A stretch of DNA of 64,000 bases from a bacterium (GCA_905221085.1 CAJNBT010000006.1:73435-137434), one strand, 5' to 3'. Numbered from the stretch's first letter, positions 24,701 to 32,860 are shown. Numbers and translations are program-made. The notes: generated by a model from the sequence alone, not told the origin.

Positions 24701-25438
24701 TTGGAATTTAGAAGCTGAAAAGTCGATGTGTTTCAACTCTGTCTCAAAAGTTGTATGACGGCAGTGGTCAGACCAGTAAGTGTCCAAAACCTTGAGTTCT
24801 GTTTCCGTCGGCACGCGCCCGATTGATTTGAAATAGTCTTGGATAAAGAGCAAATCATCCACTTCCATGGCCATCCCTTGCTCGGCCTTGTAGCGGGCAA
24901 AGTCTTCTGCTGTATAGCTTTCAAAGAAAGTCAATTTAGGAATGGTCTTGTCTGACTCTGAAAATTCCTGCTTGGCAATCCCTGTCGTAATGTCCTTGAA
25001 ACGAGAATCAACTGGATTAAGCAAGTAGTTTTTGACTGCTTCTAACTCCGTCGCGTCAATATCTTTATTGACCAAGTAAAGTTGGGCTGTATTAACTGTC
25101 ACATCACTCGAACTTCCTAGTAAAAGCAAGGCTTCCTGTGAAGATACTGCACGCTGGTCAAACTGCCCTGGCAGGCTTTCAATAGCAAAGAAAGCATAGT
25201 TAGCCAGATCCGCCTGCACAGTCGCTTCGTCCAAGACATGGTCTGTCACCTGCTCAGAGAAGATGTGTTTCTCTGCAGGCGCAAACAAGTCCTCTGCCAA
25301 ATCAAATACATCATACACTTGCACGATGCGAATACTTTTCAAACTTGACAGTCCCAAGTTGTGCTGGAGCTCTCTTACCAAACTCTCTGACTTGACCTGA
25401 AAATCAGCCTTTTTTTCAACAAAAATACGTTTATCCAT
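21713..25438 (-). CDS. purL: Phosphoribosylformylglycinamidine synthase, single-chain
   Basis: 1241 residues from ATG 25438 (MDKRIFVEKKADFQ). This is the large fused form, with an N-terminal PurS-like part, two AIRS-type halves (NETHNHPTEIEPFGGAATC; GGKDSMSGTFE) and a C-terminal glutaminase (FPGTNSEYD; GICNGFQALVKSG with the catalytic Cys). It converts FGAR and glutamine to FGAM. Gram-positive rods often split this into purL/purQ/purS, whereas streptococci carry the fused version. Confidence 0.97.
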   Translation of the reverse strand: MDKRIFVEKKADFQVKSESLVRELQHNLGLSSLKSIRIVQVYDVFDLAEDLFAPAEKHIFSEQVTDHVLDEATVQADLANYAFFAIESLPGQFDQRAVSSQEALLLLGSSSDVTVNTAQLYLVNKDIDATELEAVKNYLLNPVDSRFKDITTGIAKQEFSESDKTIPKLTFFESYTAEDFARYKAEQGMAMEVDDLLFIQDYFKSIGRVPTETELKVLDTYWSDHCRHTTFETELKHIDFSASKFQKQLQATYDKYIAMREELGRSEKPQTLMDMATIFGRYERANGRLDDMEVSDEINACSVEIEVDVDGVKEPWLLMFKNETHNHPTEIEPFGGAATCIGGAIRDPLSGRSYVYQAMRISGAGDITAPISGTRAGKLPQQVISKTAAHGYSSYGNQIGLATTYVREYFHPGFVAKRMELGAVVGAAPKGNVVREKPEAGDVIILLGGKTGRDGVGGATGSSKVQTVESVETAGAEVQKGNAIEERKIQRLFRNGAVTRLIKKSNDFGAGGVCVAIGELADGLEIDLNKVPLKYQGLNGTEIAISESQERMAVVVRPEDVDAFVVECNKENIDAVVVATVTEKPNLVMHWNGETIVDLERRFLDTNGVRVVVDAKVVDKDVKLPEERQTSADTLEADTLTVLSDLNHASQKGLQTIFDCSVGRSTVNHPLGGRYQLTPTEASVQKLPVQHGVTHTASVMAQGFNPYVAEWSPYHGAAYAVIEATARLVAAGANWSKARFSYQEYFERMDKQAERFGQPVAALLGSIEAQIQLGLPSIGGKDSMSGTFEELTVPPTLVAFGVTTADSRNVLSPEFKAAGENIYYIPGQALSTEIDFDLIKSNFAQFEDIQAGHKVTSASAVKYGGVVESLALATFGNHIGAEVTLPELETALIAQLGGFVFTSPEEIVGVEKIGQTSANFTLLVNGVKLDGQKLDSAFQGKLEEVYPTEFTQAKELAEVPAVASDVVIKAKEKVEKPVVYIPVFPGTNSEYDSAKAFEKEGAEVNLVPFVTLNEEAIVNSVETMVDNISKANILFFAGGFSAADEPDGSAKFIVNILLNEKVRVAIDSFIVRGGLIIGICNGFQALVKSGLLPYGNFEDASSTSPTLFYNDANQHVAKMVETRIANTNSPWLAGVQVGDIHAIPVSHGEGKFVVTAEEFAELRDNGQIFSQYVDFDGKPSMDSKYNPNGSVHAIEGITSKNGQIIGKMGHSERYEDGLFQNIPGNKDQHLFASAVKYFTGK

Positions 25439-25494
25439 CAATCCTTATTCCTTTATTTCAGCTCTTGCAATATCCCCAAACAGCCTTGAGGTTG

Positions 25495-26202
25495 TTATTT
25501 CAATTCCTGCAACTTTTCCCAAACAATCTCGTAAACGTCTGTTAGCTCTCCCAATCCTCTACGGAAAACATCCTTATCCATGTGATTACCATCCGCATCC
25601 CACAAACGGCAGTTATCTGGTGAAAATTCGTCTGCCAAGATAATCTTGCCATCCTTATCAAAACCGAACTCTAGCTTAAAGTCAATCAACTTAAGCCCAA
25701 TCTCAGCAAACCAGGCCTTCAAAAGTTCATTGATTAGACGAGTTTCTTCCTTCAAGTAGGAAATCTGCTGGTCATCCGCAATCTTTAGGAATTTCACATG
25801 CTCGTCATTGATAAATGGATCATCCAAATCATCATTTTTATAGTAAAATTCGACAATCGGAGTCTCAAATGCGATACCTTCGTCTACGCCAAAACGTTTT
25901 GAAAAGGAACCAGCCGTGTAGTTGCGAAGCACAACCTCGAGAGGAATAATCTTAACCTTTTTATTGAGTTGTTCCGTATCTGAAAGTTTCTCCACAAAGT
26001 GAGTCGCCACACCAGCCGCATTTAATTTCTCAAAAATAAAAGATGAAATCTGATTATTCAAGACTCCCTTACCTGCAATCTGCTCCTTCTTGACACCATT
26101 GAAAGCAGTCGCCTGATCCTTGTAAGTTGAAATAATAAGATTTTCATCCTCTGTTGTATAGATATCTTTAGCTTTTCCCGAATAGATCAATTGTTTTGAC
26201 AT
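25495..26202 (-). CDS. purC: Phosphoribosylaminoimidazole-succinocarboxamide synthase
   Basis: 235 residues from ATG 26202 ([20 protein letters not shown]). An open frame extends 57 codons upstream through the promoter and is not coding. SAICAR synthetase motifs [15 protein letters not shown] ([15 protein letters not shown]) and LIDFKLEFG are present. It couples CAIR to aspartate. First gene of the pur series in this orientation. Confidence 0.96.
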   Translation of the reverse strand: MSKQLIYSGKAKDIYTTEDENLIISTYKDQATAFNGVKKEQIAGKGVLNNQISSFIFEKLNAAGVATHFVEKLSDTEQLNKKVKIIPLEVVLRNYTAGSFSKRFGVDEGIAFETPIVEFYYKNDDLDDPFINDEHVKFLKIADDQQISYLKEETRLINELLKAWFAEIGLKLIDFKLEFGFDKDGKIILADEFSPDNCRLWDADGNHMDKDVFRRGLGELTDVYEIVWEKLQELK

Positions 26203-26209
26203 TTTAAAG

Positions 26210-26280
26210 TTCGCCTTTCGTATTACTTGAGCACATTCTACCACAAAAAAACTAAAATTACAAGGATTTAACCGAATAAA
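26210..26280 (-). promoter_or_regulatory. purC promoter
   Basis: On the minus strand GGTAGAAT with an upstream TG (extended -10) lies about 35 bases before the purC ATG. Further up, TTATTCGGTTAAAT resembles an inverted PurBox (CGAA core) with mismatches. This is a plausible entry point for pur transcription; PurR control is not proven here. Confidence 0.45.
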
Positions 26281-26307
26281 TAACGTAGCGCCCTCAAAAA
26301 TCATAAA

Positions 26308-26343
26308 GAAAAAAACTGCAAGAAGAATCTTTCTCACAGTTTT
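26308..26343 (-). terminator. Terminator after comAB
   Basis: AACTGTGAGAA / TTCTTGCAGTT stem followed by TTTTTTTC on the minus strand, 30 bases after the comB stop. Confidence 0.75.
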
Positions 26344-26372
26344 AAAATCATTTAACTCTAAAAACACGAACA

Positions 26373-27722
26373 TTACTCTTTGTTCAAAAATTGATCCAAA
26401 TAATAACGCAGGTAACTTTTCTTGCCCGTAATCATCTGTAGGCGGCCTTCCACCCCGTAACGAAGTCTTTCAGCCTGCTCAGAAGTTAGATTAGTCTCCG
26501 CCTCAATTTTAAAGAAATTTCCTTTCTCAGTCTTAGTTGCTGTCGCATCAATACTTGTAATAGTAGAATCTAGGAAAAGTTGATTCTTGGCATCATGAGT
26601 CGTCGTATAGCGAACAGAATCACCGACCTTGATTCTTGCTACATCTTTTGAACTTAGATAAGCTGTGAGTTTGGCTTTCCCTTCTTTTTCCAAGGACGGA
26701 TAGAGTTGGGCTAGTAGGGCGCCTTCTGCAACCATGGTAGAGTCACTGGTTTCAGGATTAAGATGAAGCACCCCATCCTCACTCGCCGTAATTTTCCCCT
26801 TGTCTAAAAGATTTCCCTGTACCTTCTTGCCTGACTCTGCTTCCAAGATTTTCTGGTCTAGAAGGGTCAATTCCTGACCAACCTTTGCCAAGTGTTGGGA
26901 TTTAAGGGATTCCAATTGACTGCTTAAGCCTGACGCATAGGCTTGCTGGGTACCTGAACCTGCATACTGGACACGGTAAGTAGCGAGACTAGATTCTAAC
27001 TGAGAAAGCTGCGCTTCAACCTGCGCAACTGCTTGTGCCTTAGCTTGCGGATTTTCCTCACCCTGAGACTTGTAGGACTGGTAGAGAGAGTAGGCTAGAT
27101 TCTGACTGGCCAAGGAAGCACCTGTTTCAATAGCTGACTTAGCTGTCTGGTAATCGCGAATTTTAGCCTCTGTTTGACTAATGAGGTTCCCGATTTCAGC
27201 TTGGGTTTGACTAGCTGCTGCATTCTGGGACGCGATGGTCTCATTTTGTTGCGATGTACTAGCCCTAAGACTACCTGCTTGACTGATGTAGTCGCGAAAG
27301 GTGGCTTGGTAGCCAAATTTATCCTCCTCTGGAAAGTGGTTCTCCCCTTCTTGCAGGCTCTTTTGCAAATACTCCAATTGCTTTTTTTGATCCTTAAGCA
27401 TGTCCAACTGACTGCCATAAGCCTCTGCTTGGACACCTTCTGCCCCTTCCTGGTATTGAACAAGAAGCTCCCCCTTCTTGACCAGCTTATTTTCTTCCAA
27501 ATGATTGACAAGAATACGATTGTTGCTAGTAGACTGGATATTTGCAAGGATACGACTAGGCTCGACAGTAGCTCTAGTAGACAAACTCATCTCCTTCTCT
27601 GCAAATGTTGCAAAGCCAAGCAAAAACACGAGCAGAAGGGACATGGGGACAATCACCCGACTGGAAAAATTATGGTAACGACGGTTATAAAACTCCGCAC
27701 TTTCTAAAAATTCTGGTTTCAT
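26373..27722 (-). CDS. comB: Competence pheromone export accessory protein
   Basis: 449 residues: a short cytosolic N-terminus, one membrane span ([18 protein letters not shown]), then a long periplasmic-type coiled-coil region rich in Gln/Ala/Ser and a C-terminal beta-barrel (HlyD/bacteriocin-secretion accessory family). It works with ComA to export competence-stimulating peptide. The gene is 12 bases downstream of comA and ends before a terminator. Confidence 0.96.
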   Translation of the reverse strand: MKPEFLESAEFYNRRYHNFSSRVIVPMSLLLVFLLGFATFAEKEMSLSTRATVEPSRILANIQSTSNNRILVNHLEENKLVKKGELLVQYQEGAEGVQAEAYGSQLDMLKDQKKQLEYLQKSLQEGENHFPEEDKFGYQATFRDYISQAGSLRASTSQQNETIASQNAAASQTQAEIGNLISQTEAKIRDYQTAKSAIETGASLASQNLAYSLYQSYKSQGEENPQAKAQAVAQVEAQLSQLESSLATYRVQYAGSGTQQAYASGLSSQLESLKSQHLAKVGQELTLLDQKILEAESGKKVQGNLLDKGKITASEDGVLHLNPETSDSTMVAEGALLAQLYPSLEKEGKAKLTAYLSSKDVARIKVGDSVRYTTTHDAKNQLFLDSTITSIDATATKTEKGNFFKIEAETNLTSEQAERLRYGVEGRLQMITGKKSYLRYYLDQFLNKE

Positions 27723-27734
27723 CCTCTCCTCTTT

Positions 27735-29888
27735 CTAGCTATTTACCAAATGGGCATAAAATCCACCCTGTGCAAGCAAATCAGCATGATTTCCTTCTTC
27801 AACAATCTTGCCCTGATCCAAGACAACAACCTTCTCTGTCCGCTCTGCAATGGTCAAGCGGTGGGCGATGAAAATCAAGGTCTTGTCTAAAGCCATGAGA
27901 TTATCGACAATTCGCTTCTCTGTCAAAATATCCAAACTGCTGGTCGCTTCATCCAAAATCAAGACCGGTGCATCTGTCAAGAGAGCACGCGCCAGAGCGA
28001 TTCTCTGACGTTGACCACCTGAAATCCCTGCTCCATCCGAAGTCAATTCCGTCTGGTAATTCAGAGGCATGCGCTCAATGTCCTCCCGAATCTCTGCCAA
28101 TTCGACCGCCCGTAAGATATCCTCTTGAGTCGTCCCTTCCTTGGCCCCAAGGAGAAGATTCTCCAAAATCGTTCCGTTAAAGACATAAGGATGTTGAGGC
28201 AGATAGTTGATATACTGACGCAGAGCCTTTTTATCAATCTGATTGAGATTGACACCACCCAGACTAATCTCTCCCTGACTTGGGTCGTAAAAATTAACCA
28301 TCATCTTGGCCAAGGTCGTCTTACCTGACCCTGAAATTCCCACAAAAGCCACCTTAGAGCCTTGGGGAATAGTCAAATTGATATCCGACAAGACATCTCG
28401 ACCATAGCCATACTTGTAGGAAACCTGCTTGAAGGTCATCTCTCCCTTCATCAAGCTCAAATCCTCAACTGTTTTCTTCTCCTCAAACTCAGAAGCTACC
28501 AGATAAACCTCATTCAGACGGTTATTAGCAACTTGCGCTGTCTGAAGCTTGGTTTGCAGGTTGATGATATTTTCCAAAGGATTGGTAAAGTAAACAAGCA
28601 AGGTATTATAGGTAATCAACTGTCCCAAACTCATCTTGCCATCCATGACCAGAACAGCCCCCATCCAGAGAATGCCGACATTGAGCAAGAGATGGGCAAC
28701 TTTTTTCAGAGCCTTTTGCTGACTCTCTGCTCGACTATAGGTAAAGGATTTTTTCAGATAATCCACAAATTCCTTGTCAATCTTTTGGTAGCGTGAACTT
28801 TCACTAGTCAAGGACTTGATAGTCTCAATACCGTTGATGTCCTCGATGATAGAAGAAGACAGAACCGCATTGGCTTCCATGGTGTCCCGATTCATCTTTT
28901 CAAACGGCTTCATAAAGGCAAAGATAATCACTGTGTAGATAGGCAGCGCCAATAAGGTCATGAAAAAGAGATTGGTATTTTGTGAAAATAAAACAAGGGA
29001 AATAATGACAACCGTTGACACATCTAGGAAAATCGAAAGGATGGTCGAAGCCAGCGCATCGATAATACTGTTAGCATCTGTAAAACGAGACACGATTTCC
29101 CCTGTCCGACGTGTCGCAAAAAAAGACATAGGCAGGTGAAAAACATGCTTGATATAGGACAAAATCACGTCAATCGACAAGCGTTGCCCCAAAACAAGTA
29201 AGAGATACTCCTGAGCGTAAGACAAGACCTGCTGGAGAATATAGACGATAACCAGCCCAATAGAAATAATCCCAAGCGTCGAACGCATCTGATCTGGCAC
29301 ATAGGTATCAATGATAGACTGCAGATAATAAGAACCCACAATATTAATCAAGGTTACCAAGAGTGTCGCCAAAACGATATTGGCAATCAAGCCACGCTGC
29401 TTCACTAATATAGGGATAAAAGAGAGCAAACCATTCTTTTGATCCTTATGAGGCTTGTAGTCTGGACTAGGTGCCATAAACAGAGTCACTCCTGTCCATT
29501 CTTCCGCAAAACGCTCACGTGGCAGTTTAGTCAACTTCACCCCAGGATCTGGATCGGCAATATGAATGCTATTCTTGTCCTGCCCAGTCACCACATAGTA
29601 GTGGAGCAATTTTCCTTCCTTAAGCACATGAGCAACAAAAGGAAAAGTCAAATCTGGCAAGTCAAAGAGCGTCATATCCGCCTTAATTGCTCGCGTCTCA
29701 AAACCAATCTCCTCTGCCACCTTGACCAAGCCCAAAGCCGTCGTCCCATCCATGGTCGTCTTGGCCAATTCTCGCAAGTGAGCCAAAGAATAATAGCTAC
29801 CATAGTAACCAAAAACCATGGCTAATGAAGCTACACCGCAATCCATCTGATCCACCTGCGGACGATAGTGACGTTTCCCAAATTTCAT
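27735..29888 (-). CDS. comA: Peptide-processing ABC exporter ComA
   Basis: 717 residues from ATG 29888 (MKFGKRHYRPQVDQMDCGVA). A nearby ATG two codons up touches the GGAG ribosome site. The N-terminal C39 peptidase carries Cys17 (MDCGVAS) and a His (LLHYYVV). Six membrane spans follow, then an ATPase with GISGSGKT (Walker A), ISGGQRQR (signature) and LILDEATSSLD (Walker B). ComA cleaves double-glycine leaders and exports the mature peptide. It is the only such exporter in the window, next to an island of double-glycine bacteriocins. Confidence 0.97.
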   Translation of the reverse strand: MKFGKRHYRPQVDQMDCGVASLAMVFGYYGSYYSLAHLRELAKTTMDGTTALGLVKVAEEIGFETRAIKADMTLFDLPDLTFPFVAHVLKEGKLLHYYVVTGQDKNSIHIADPDPGVKLTKLPRERFAEEWTGVTLFMAPSPDYKPHKDQKNGLLSFIPILVKQRGLIANIVLATLLVTLINIVGSYYLQSIIDTYVPDQMRSTLGIISIGLVIVYILQQVLSYAQEYLLLVLGQRLSIDVILSYIKHVFHLPMSFFATRRTGEIVSRFTDANSIIDALASTILSIFLDVSTVVIISLVLFSQNTNLFFMTLLALPIYTVIIFAFMKPFEKMNRDTMEANAVLSSSIIEDINGIETIKSLTSESSRYQKIDKEFVDYLKKSFTYSRAESQQKALKKVAHLLLNVGILWMGAVLVMDGKMSLGQLITYNTLLVYFTNPLENIINLQTKLQTAQVANNRLNEVYLVASEFEEKKTVEDLSLMKGEMTFKQVSYKYGYGRDVLSDINLTIPQGSKVAFVGISGSGKTTLAKMMVNFYDPSQGEISLGGVNLNQIDKKALRQYINYLPQHPYVFNGTILENLLLGAKEGTTQEDILRAVELAEIREDIERMPLNYQTELTSDGAGISGGQRQRIALARALLTDAPVLILDEATSSLDILTEKRIVDNLMALDKTLIFIAHRLTIAERTEKVVVLDQGKIVEEGNHADLLAQGGFYAHLVNS

Positions 29889-29905
29889 ATCCATCTCCTT
29901 TTCCT

Positions 29906-30057
29906 AATACTCAATGAAAATCAAAGAGCAAACTAGGAAACTAGCCGCAGGCTGCTCAAAACACTGTTTTGAGGTTGTAGATAGGACTGACGAAGTCAGT
30001 CACATCTATACAGCAAGGCGACGTTGACGTGGTTTGAATTTGATTTTCGAAGAGTAT
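29906..30057. repeat. BOX element (A-B-C) in the comAB leader
   Basis: About 150 bp with tatactc/gagtat-type ends (here taatactc), a ggcaaggcgacgttgacg core and a boxB module (gactgacgaagtcagtc). It lies between the comAB promoter and the comA ribosome site. BOX elements at this site are known in pneumococcus and reported to modulate comAB expression. Confidence 0.92.
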
Positions 30058-30077
30058 AAACTCATCTGATAACAACT

Positions 30078-30145
30078 ATCTTACCCCAATTCTCAAACAA
30101 AAACTGGACTTCCTTCCCAAATGCACCTATCTCCCTCCCAAATGC
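30078..30145 (-). promoter_or_regulatory. comAB promoter with ComE-type direct repeat
   Basis: On the minus strand GCATTTGGG (30145-30137), a 12-base spacer and GCATTTGGG (30124-30116) form the direct repeat expected for the response regulator ComE. A candidate -10 TAAGAT (30083-30078) follows 32 bases later, with no good -35, as in ComE-activated promoters. Confidence 0.8.
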
Positions 30146-30197
30146 ACTTTTGGGATAAAAAAATAGGTAGAACAAACGCCCTACCTAAAATATATAT

Positions 30198-30386
30198 TTA
30201 TTTCTTTTTCTTCCTAACTTTTTTGTCAATCATGTACAAAACGATAATCGAAAACAGCGGTGGTACAATATAACTCTTTTCACTCATTGTCAGCTGAAAT
30301 CCCAGAGTTGCTAGTATCTTAAAGATGAAAATATTCATTAAAAATAGAAAAACAAATACTAAAAAATATTTTAAAATCTTATTCAT
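30198..30386 (-). CDS. Small membrane protein, bacteriocin-island tail
   Basis: 62 residues from ATG 30386 (MNKILKYFLVFVFLFLMNIF), chosen because GGAAG is correctly spaced; the frame opens 7 codons earlier. Two hydrophobic spans are followed by a very basic tail (KKVRKKKK). This resembles small immunity-type proteins of bacteriocin loci. No named family is recognised. It is the last gene of the island before comAB. Confidence 0.5.
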   Translation of the reverse strand: MNKILKYFLVFVFLFLMNIFIFKILATLGFQLTMSEKSYIVPPLFSIIVLYMIDKKVRKKKK

Positions 30387-30604
30387 TTTTTTCTTCCACT
30401 TTCCCAATTTCTATACCTATTTTATCATATTTTATCAAAAAATACATGTACCCCCCAAAAAAATAAACACCTCAACTGCACTTTTTTTGGCAAAAAATAG
30501 GCAGAACAAACGTCCTACCTACTAAAAATATGGTATGAAAGGAAATTGATGTTTTACTGTCATCCTAGGCAAGCTTGGGACAAATAAATCATTGATAGTA
30601 ACCT

Positions 30605-30718
30605 TTACGACATCCTATATATTACTTCAATTTTTAATGTCCCTGCTATTTCTAAGCCACCTCTGGTATAATCTATTCATAGTCAGAATAGATAACACCG
30701 TTCTAAATTACGATTCAT
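30605..30718 (-). pseudogene. Decayed double-glycine bacteriocin gene
   Basis: AAAGGAG precedes ATG 30718; the text reads MNRNLERCYLF and then stops. In another frame SDYE...DYTRGGLEIAGTLK continues to a stop at 30605. The pieces align with the leader of the peptide at 31551-31727 (NLEQFYQLSDDEL...GG). It looks like a frameshifted bacteriocin prepeptide. Confidence 0.5.
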
Positions 30719-30786
30719 AGTTACTCCTTTTTTTGATTCGTTACTATAAGACACCTATACCCTATAGAGCGTCTACTGCTTCAAAT

Positions 30787-30993
30787 TTATCTATTCTTTT
30801 TTTCTTTACTTCTATATAAAAGAATGAATACCATCACAAATAATGCAATCGTTGGTATATTGAAACTATCAAGCCAAGTAGGTAAAGATACTTTATTCAT
30901 GTCAGCTACTAATCTGATGATGATATAGGACATTGAACTAAGTAATACCATAATTTCAGGCCAAACTTTCAGTATTGATTTAACGAATTTCAT
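30787..30993 (-). CDS. Small membrane protein, immunity-like
   Basis: 68 residues, MKFVKSILKVWPEIMVLLSS at the start, two hydrophobic spans (IMVLLSSMSYIIIRLVA; TIALFVMVFILLYRS) and a basic KEKKNR end. Size and topology match bacteriocin immunity proteins of blp-type loci. It lies between other small membrane proteins and a decayed bacteriocin gene. Specific immunity is an inference from position. Confidence 0.5.
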   Translation of the reverse strand: MKFVKSILKVWPEIMVLLSSMSYIIIRLVADMNKVSLPTWLDSFNIPTIALFVMVFILLYRSKEKKNR

Positions 30994-31071
30994 ATTAAAC
31001 TCCGATGTGATGCATTCTTAGATTCTAGCCTAGCTATTTTCAGCGCAGACTAACAAGTCATTCTTAACTGT

Positions 31072-31251
31072 TTACTCTACTCGCTTTTTATTGACCTTAT
31101 ATCCTAGATAAAAGAGCCCAAATAAAACGGGGTAAATTTCTGGATAAAATAGGGTATTGATTGGATTTCTCAAAATCAAATACGTTGCGATGTAGATTAT
31201 GAGCGATACGGTAAAATAACCCTCAGCAAAACCTAATAAAAATGTTTTCAT
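31072..31251 (-). CDS. Small membrane protein, immunity-like
   Basis: 59 residues, MKTFLLGFAEGYFTVSLIIY then a second span (YPVLFGLFYLGYKV) and a basic end KKRVE. AGGAG-like sequence precedes the ATG (aggagtttctt). Two-span architecture as in its neighbours; family not recognised. Confidence 0.45.
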   Translation of the reverse strand: MKTFLLGFAEGYFTVSLIIYIATYLILRNPINTLFYPEIYPVLFGLFYLGYKVNKKRVE

Positions 31252-31331
31252 AAGAAACTCCTATTTGCCTGACAAGAATAGCGGAAAAACGCTACCATTC
31301 ACATACACAAAATCCTTTTGATTCATGTTCT

Positions 31332-31547
31332 TCATTTATAGTTTTGATTATTTTTTGACAAATCTTTGCGAAAAATACCAAAATATCCTGAGAAAAGCAA
31401 CCCAACCAAAGTCCATTGCCAATTAAAGTATACTAACGAACCTGTACGAATCACATGAAGCGCGAGATTAAGAGTTATTCCCAACAAAGGAAATATAGTA
31501 GCTAGTTTAGGTAACAATGTATTGAGATTAAGGTTGCGACTGTTCAT
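31332..31547 (-). CDS. Small membrane protein paired with bacteriocin, probable immunity
   Basis: 71 residues, MNSRNLNLNTLLPKLATIFP, with hydrophobic spans (LATIFPLLGITLNLALHVI; WTLVGLLFSGYFGIF) and a polar end. The ATG begins 4 bases after the stop of the double-glycine peptide at 31551-31727. This tight coupling is typical of a bacteriocin and its immunity protein. Confidence 0.55.
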   Translation of the reverse strand: MNSRNLNLNTLLPKLATIFPLLGITLNLALHVIRTGSLVYFNWQWTLVGLLFSGYFGIFRKDLSKNNQNYK

Positions 31548-31550
31548 TAT

Positions 31551-31727
31551 CTAACGCCCACGGCGAGCAAAATCTGAACCAAATTTGTAACCAGCATTAA
31601 AAATCTGTACAGCAGCATTCAGTACTCCTGCAATCCCAACTGCTTCCGCAAGACCAAAACCACCTTTTGTTCCCACTAATTCATCGTCAGATAATTGATA
31701 AAATTGTTCTAAGTTCATGTTCGTCAT
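31551..31727 (-). CDS. Double-glycine bacteriocin prepeptide
   Basis: 58 residues, missed by length cut-offs. The leader MTNMNLEQFYQLSDDELVGT ends in KGG, followed by a mature part rich in Gly/Ala with hydrophobic stretch (FGLAEAVGIAGVLNAAVQIF) and a basic tail (ARRGR). Leader features (LEQF, EL at -8/-7, GG at -2/-1) fit a ComA/BlpA-type substrate. The ATG shares a base with the stop of the upstream small membrane protein. A class II bacteriocin is likely. Confidence 0.75.
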   Translation of the reverse strand: MTNMNLEQFYQLSDDELVGTKGGFGLAEAVGIAGVLNAAVQIFNAGYKFGSDFARRGR

Positions 31728-31927
31728 TACTCCTTTATATTATATTTTATTGCTATGTAAATGATTAAAATGAGTATTGGATAAGTAAATACTTCTGAAA
31801 TATCCATAAAATTTACACTATACTGTCCAGATAATATTTTATAGTCAATTAAAATTTGAACGATAGTAAAAATAATACGTAGCGATAACAATACCCCTAA
31901 TAATATCACTTCTTTTTTTAAAAACAT
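31727..31927 (-). CDS. Small membrane protein, immunity-like
   Basis: 66 residues, MFLKKEVILLGVLLSLRIIF, with two spans (VILLGVLLSLRIIFTIVQIL; FTYPILILIIYIAI). Its stop codon overlaps the ATG of the following bacteriocin gene (TAATG). It probably belongs with a neighbouring bacteriocin as immunity protein. Confidence 0.5.
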   Translation of the reverse strand: MFLKKEVILLGVLLSLRIIFTIVQILIDYKILSGQYSVNFMDISEVFTYPILILIIYIAIKYNIKE

Positions 31928-32028
31928 AGAAATGCCTCTCTGACTACAATCAGATTATGGTCTATTCGCATAATACCCTATAGCTACTGTAATGATCCTT
32001 TGATAACAATTAATAAACCTGCTCCAAC

Positions 32029-32073
32029 TTATTCACTTTGCTCTACGATTTCAAATTGATTCAAATTTTGCAT
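32029..32073 (-). pseudogene. Truncated bacteriocin leader
   Basis: Fourteen residues, MQNLNQFEIVEQSE, behind AGAGGGG, then TAA. In frame after the stop come VGAGLLIVIKGSLQ and another stop. The start resembles the leaders of double-glycine peptides in the cluster. It is probably a bacteriocin gene broken by a nonsense or deletion. Confidence 0.4.
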
Positions 32074-32086
32074 GTTATACCCCTCT

Positions 32087-32182
32087 TTAAATAATACTAG
32101 CTAAGCCAATAGTGACTCCCACTAATAAACCTACCATCCCTGAGGCTGATATAATAGCCACAAATTCGTTTGAAAAATTCAT
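32087..32182 (-). CDS. 31-residue hydrophobic peptide
   Basis: MNFSNEFVAIISASGMVGLL then VGVTIGLASII and stop, with GGAG seven bases before the ATG. It has no double-glycine leader and no charged tail; it is essentially one membrane-spanning helix. It could be a leaderless bacteriocin or a bacteriocin-associated membrane peptide. Position between bacteriocin genes is the only functional clue. Confidence 0.45.
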   Translation of the reverse strand: MNFSNEFVAIISASGMVGLLVGVTIGLASII

Positions 32183-32205
32183 TGATTTCTCCAAAGTGTT
32201 TTATC

Positions 32206-32385
32206 TTATCTGAAGTAACCCCATGCAACTAGCCCTACAGCAGATAAACCACCGACAACATACCCTGCAACCTTGATTCCTACTGGAACTGCTACTACCG
32301 CTGCAGGAAGTACTCCTCCATCAACTGTTGCTAGTTCTTTTTCTGTCATTTCTGTAAACTGATTATCATTTACTAAAATATTCAT
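32206..32385 (-). CDS. Double-glycine bacteriocin prepeptide
   Basis: 59 residues. The leader MNILVNDNQFTEMTEKELAT ends VDGG, and the mature part VLPAAVVAVPVGIKVAGYVV continues GGLSAVGLVAWGYFR. The ATG overlaps the stop of the upstream small membrane protein (ATGA). The Gly/Val/Ala-rich, hydrophobic mature peptide suits a class IIb/IIc bacteriocin. The ComAB or BlpAB type exporter would process it. Confidence 0.72.
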   Translation of the reverse strand: MNILVNDNQFTEMTEKELATVDGGVLPAAVVAVPVGIKVAGYVVGGLSAVGLVAWGYFR

Positions 32386-32576
32386 TTTAAGTTCTCCTTG
32401 CTCTTATTCACTTTTGCTTTAAATATTTCTTTTTTATTAATATAGTATGTCAATGCTACTAACAAAATACAGCTTTCCAACGATACCTTTTCTAAATTAA
32501 GTAGAGAATAAATTAATAATATGCTGTAAGATATTAAAGCAGATCCTATATATATTTTTTTTAATATTCTATTCAT
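32382..32576 (-). CDS. Small membrane protein between two bacteriocins, probable immunity
   Basis: 64 residues, MNRILKKIYIGSALISYSIL, with two hydrophobic spans and a basic C-terminus (KAKVNKSKENLK). It lies 17 bases after one bacteriocin gene and overlaps the next by 4 bases, the classic position of an immunity gene. Confidence 0.55.
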   Translation of the reverse strand: MNRILKKIYIGSALISYSILLIYSLLNLEKVSLESCILLVALTYYINKKEIFKAKVNKSKENLK

Positions 32577-32593
32577 AAAACTTACTCAAAGTC

Positions 32594-32782
32594 TTATTTC
32601 AGATTTTTACCAACTTGATAAAGACCTGCTCCCAGTATAATAGCCCCTCCTGTTACAGAAAAACCTTTAAACGCAGCTACTCCAAACGCAACTACTAGTG
32701 GTGCAATTCCCCCATCTACATTCATCAACTCTTCTTCTGTAAGAGCTACAAAGTTCTGTTCCATTTTGTCAAAATTTGTCAT
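32594..32782 (-). CDS. Double-glycine bacteriocin prepeptide
   Basis: 62 residues. The leader MTNFDKMEQNFVALTEEELM ends NVDGG. The mature part IAPLVVAFGVAAFKGFSVTG continues GAIILGAGLYQVGKNLK, a hydrophobic, glycine-rich peptide with a basic end. The ribosome site is AAAGGAG. First full bacteriocin after the micro-ORF array, so probably head of the bacteriocin transcript. Confidence 0.75.
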   Translation of the reverse strand: MTNFDKMEQNFVALTEEELMNVDGGIAPLVVAFGVAAFKGFSVTGGAIILGAGLYQVGKNLK

Positions 32783-32812
32783 CTTTTTTCTCCTTTATTT
32801 CTATTTTTTAGT

Positions 32813-32860
32813 TTACGATTTCTGGCTCTTAAACCATTTTAAAAACCAGAATAGATAAAT
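32813..32860 (-). pseudogene. Micro-ORF E, degenerate (start ATT)
   Basis: Fifth unit. Aligned reading IYLFWFLKWFKSQKS, with ATT in place of the ATG and a weakened ribosome site (AAGGAATTC). Similar composition to unit D (WF..K). Confidence 0.5.

Noticed and set aside
26203..26373. 57-residue N-terminal extension of PurC
   Set aside because: It covers the comAB terminator and the purC promoter, and the family starts at [12 protein letters not shown].
30660..30700. Plus-strand promoter (TGGTATAAT) for a small RNA
   Set aside because: Only an extended -10 is visible; no terminator or conserved structure follows and it lies in a decayed gene.
32029..32073. 14-residue peptide as a functional pheromone
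   Set aside because: It looks like the front of a double-glycine leader with no mature part, so decay is simpler than function.
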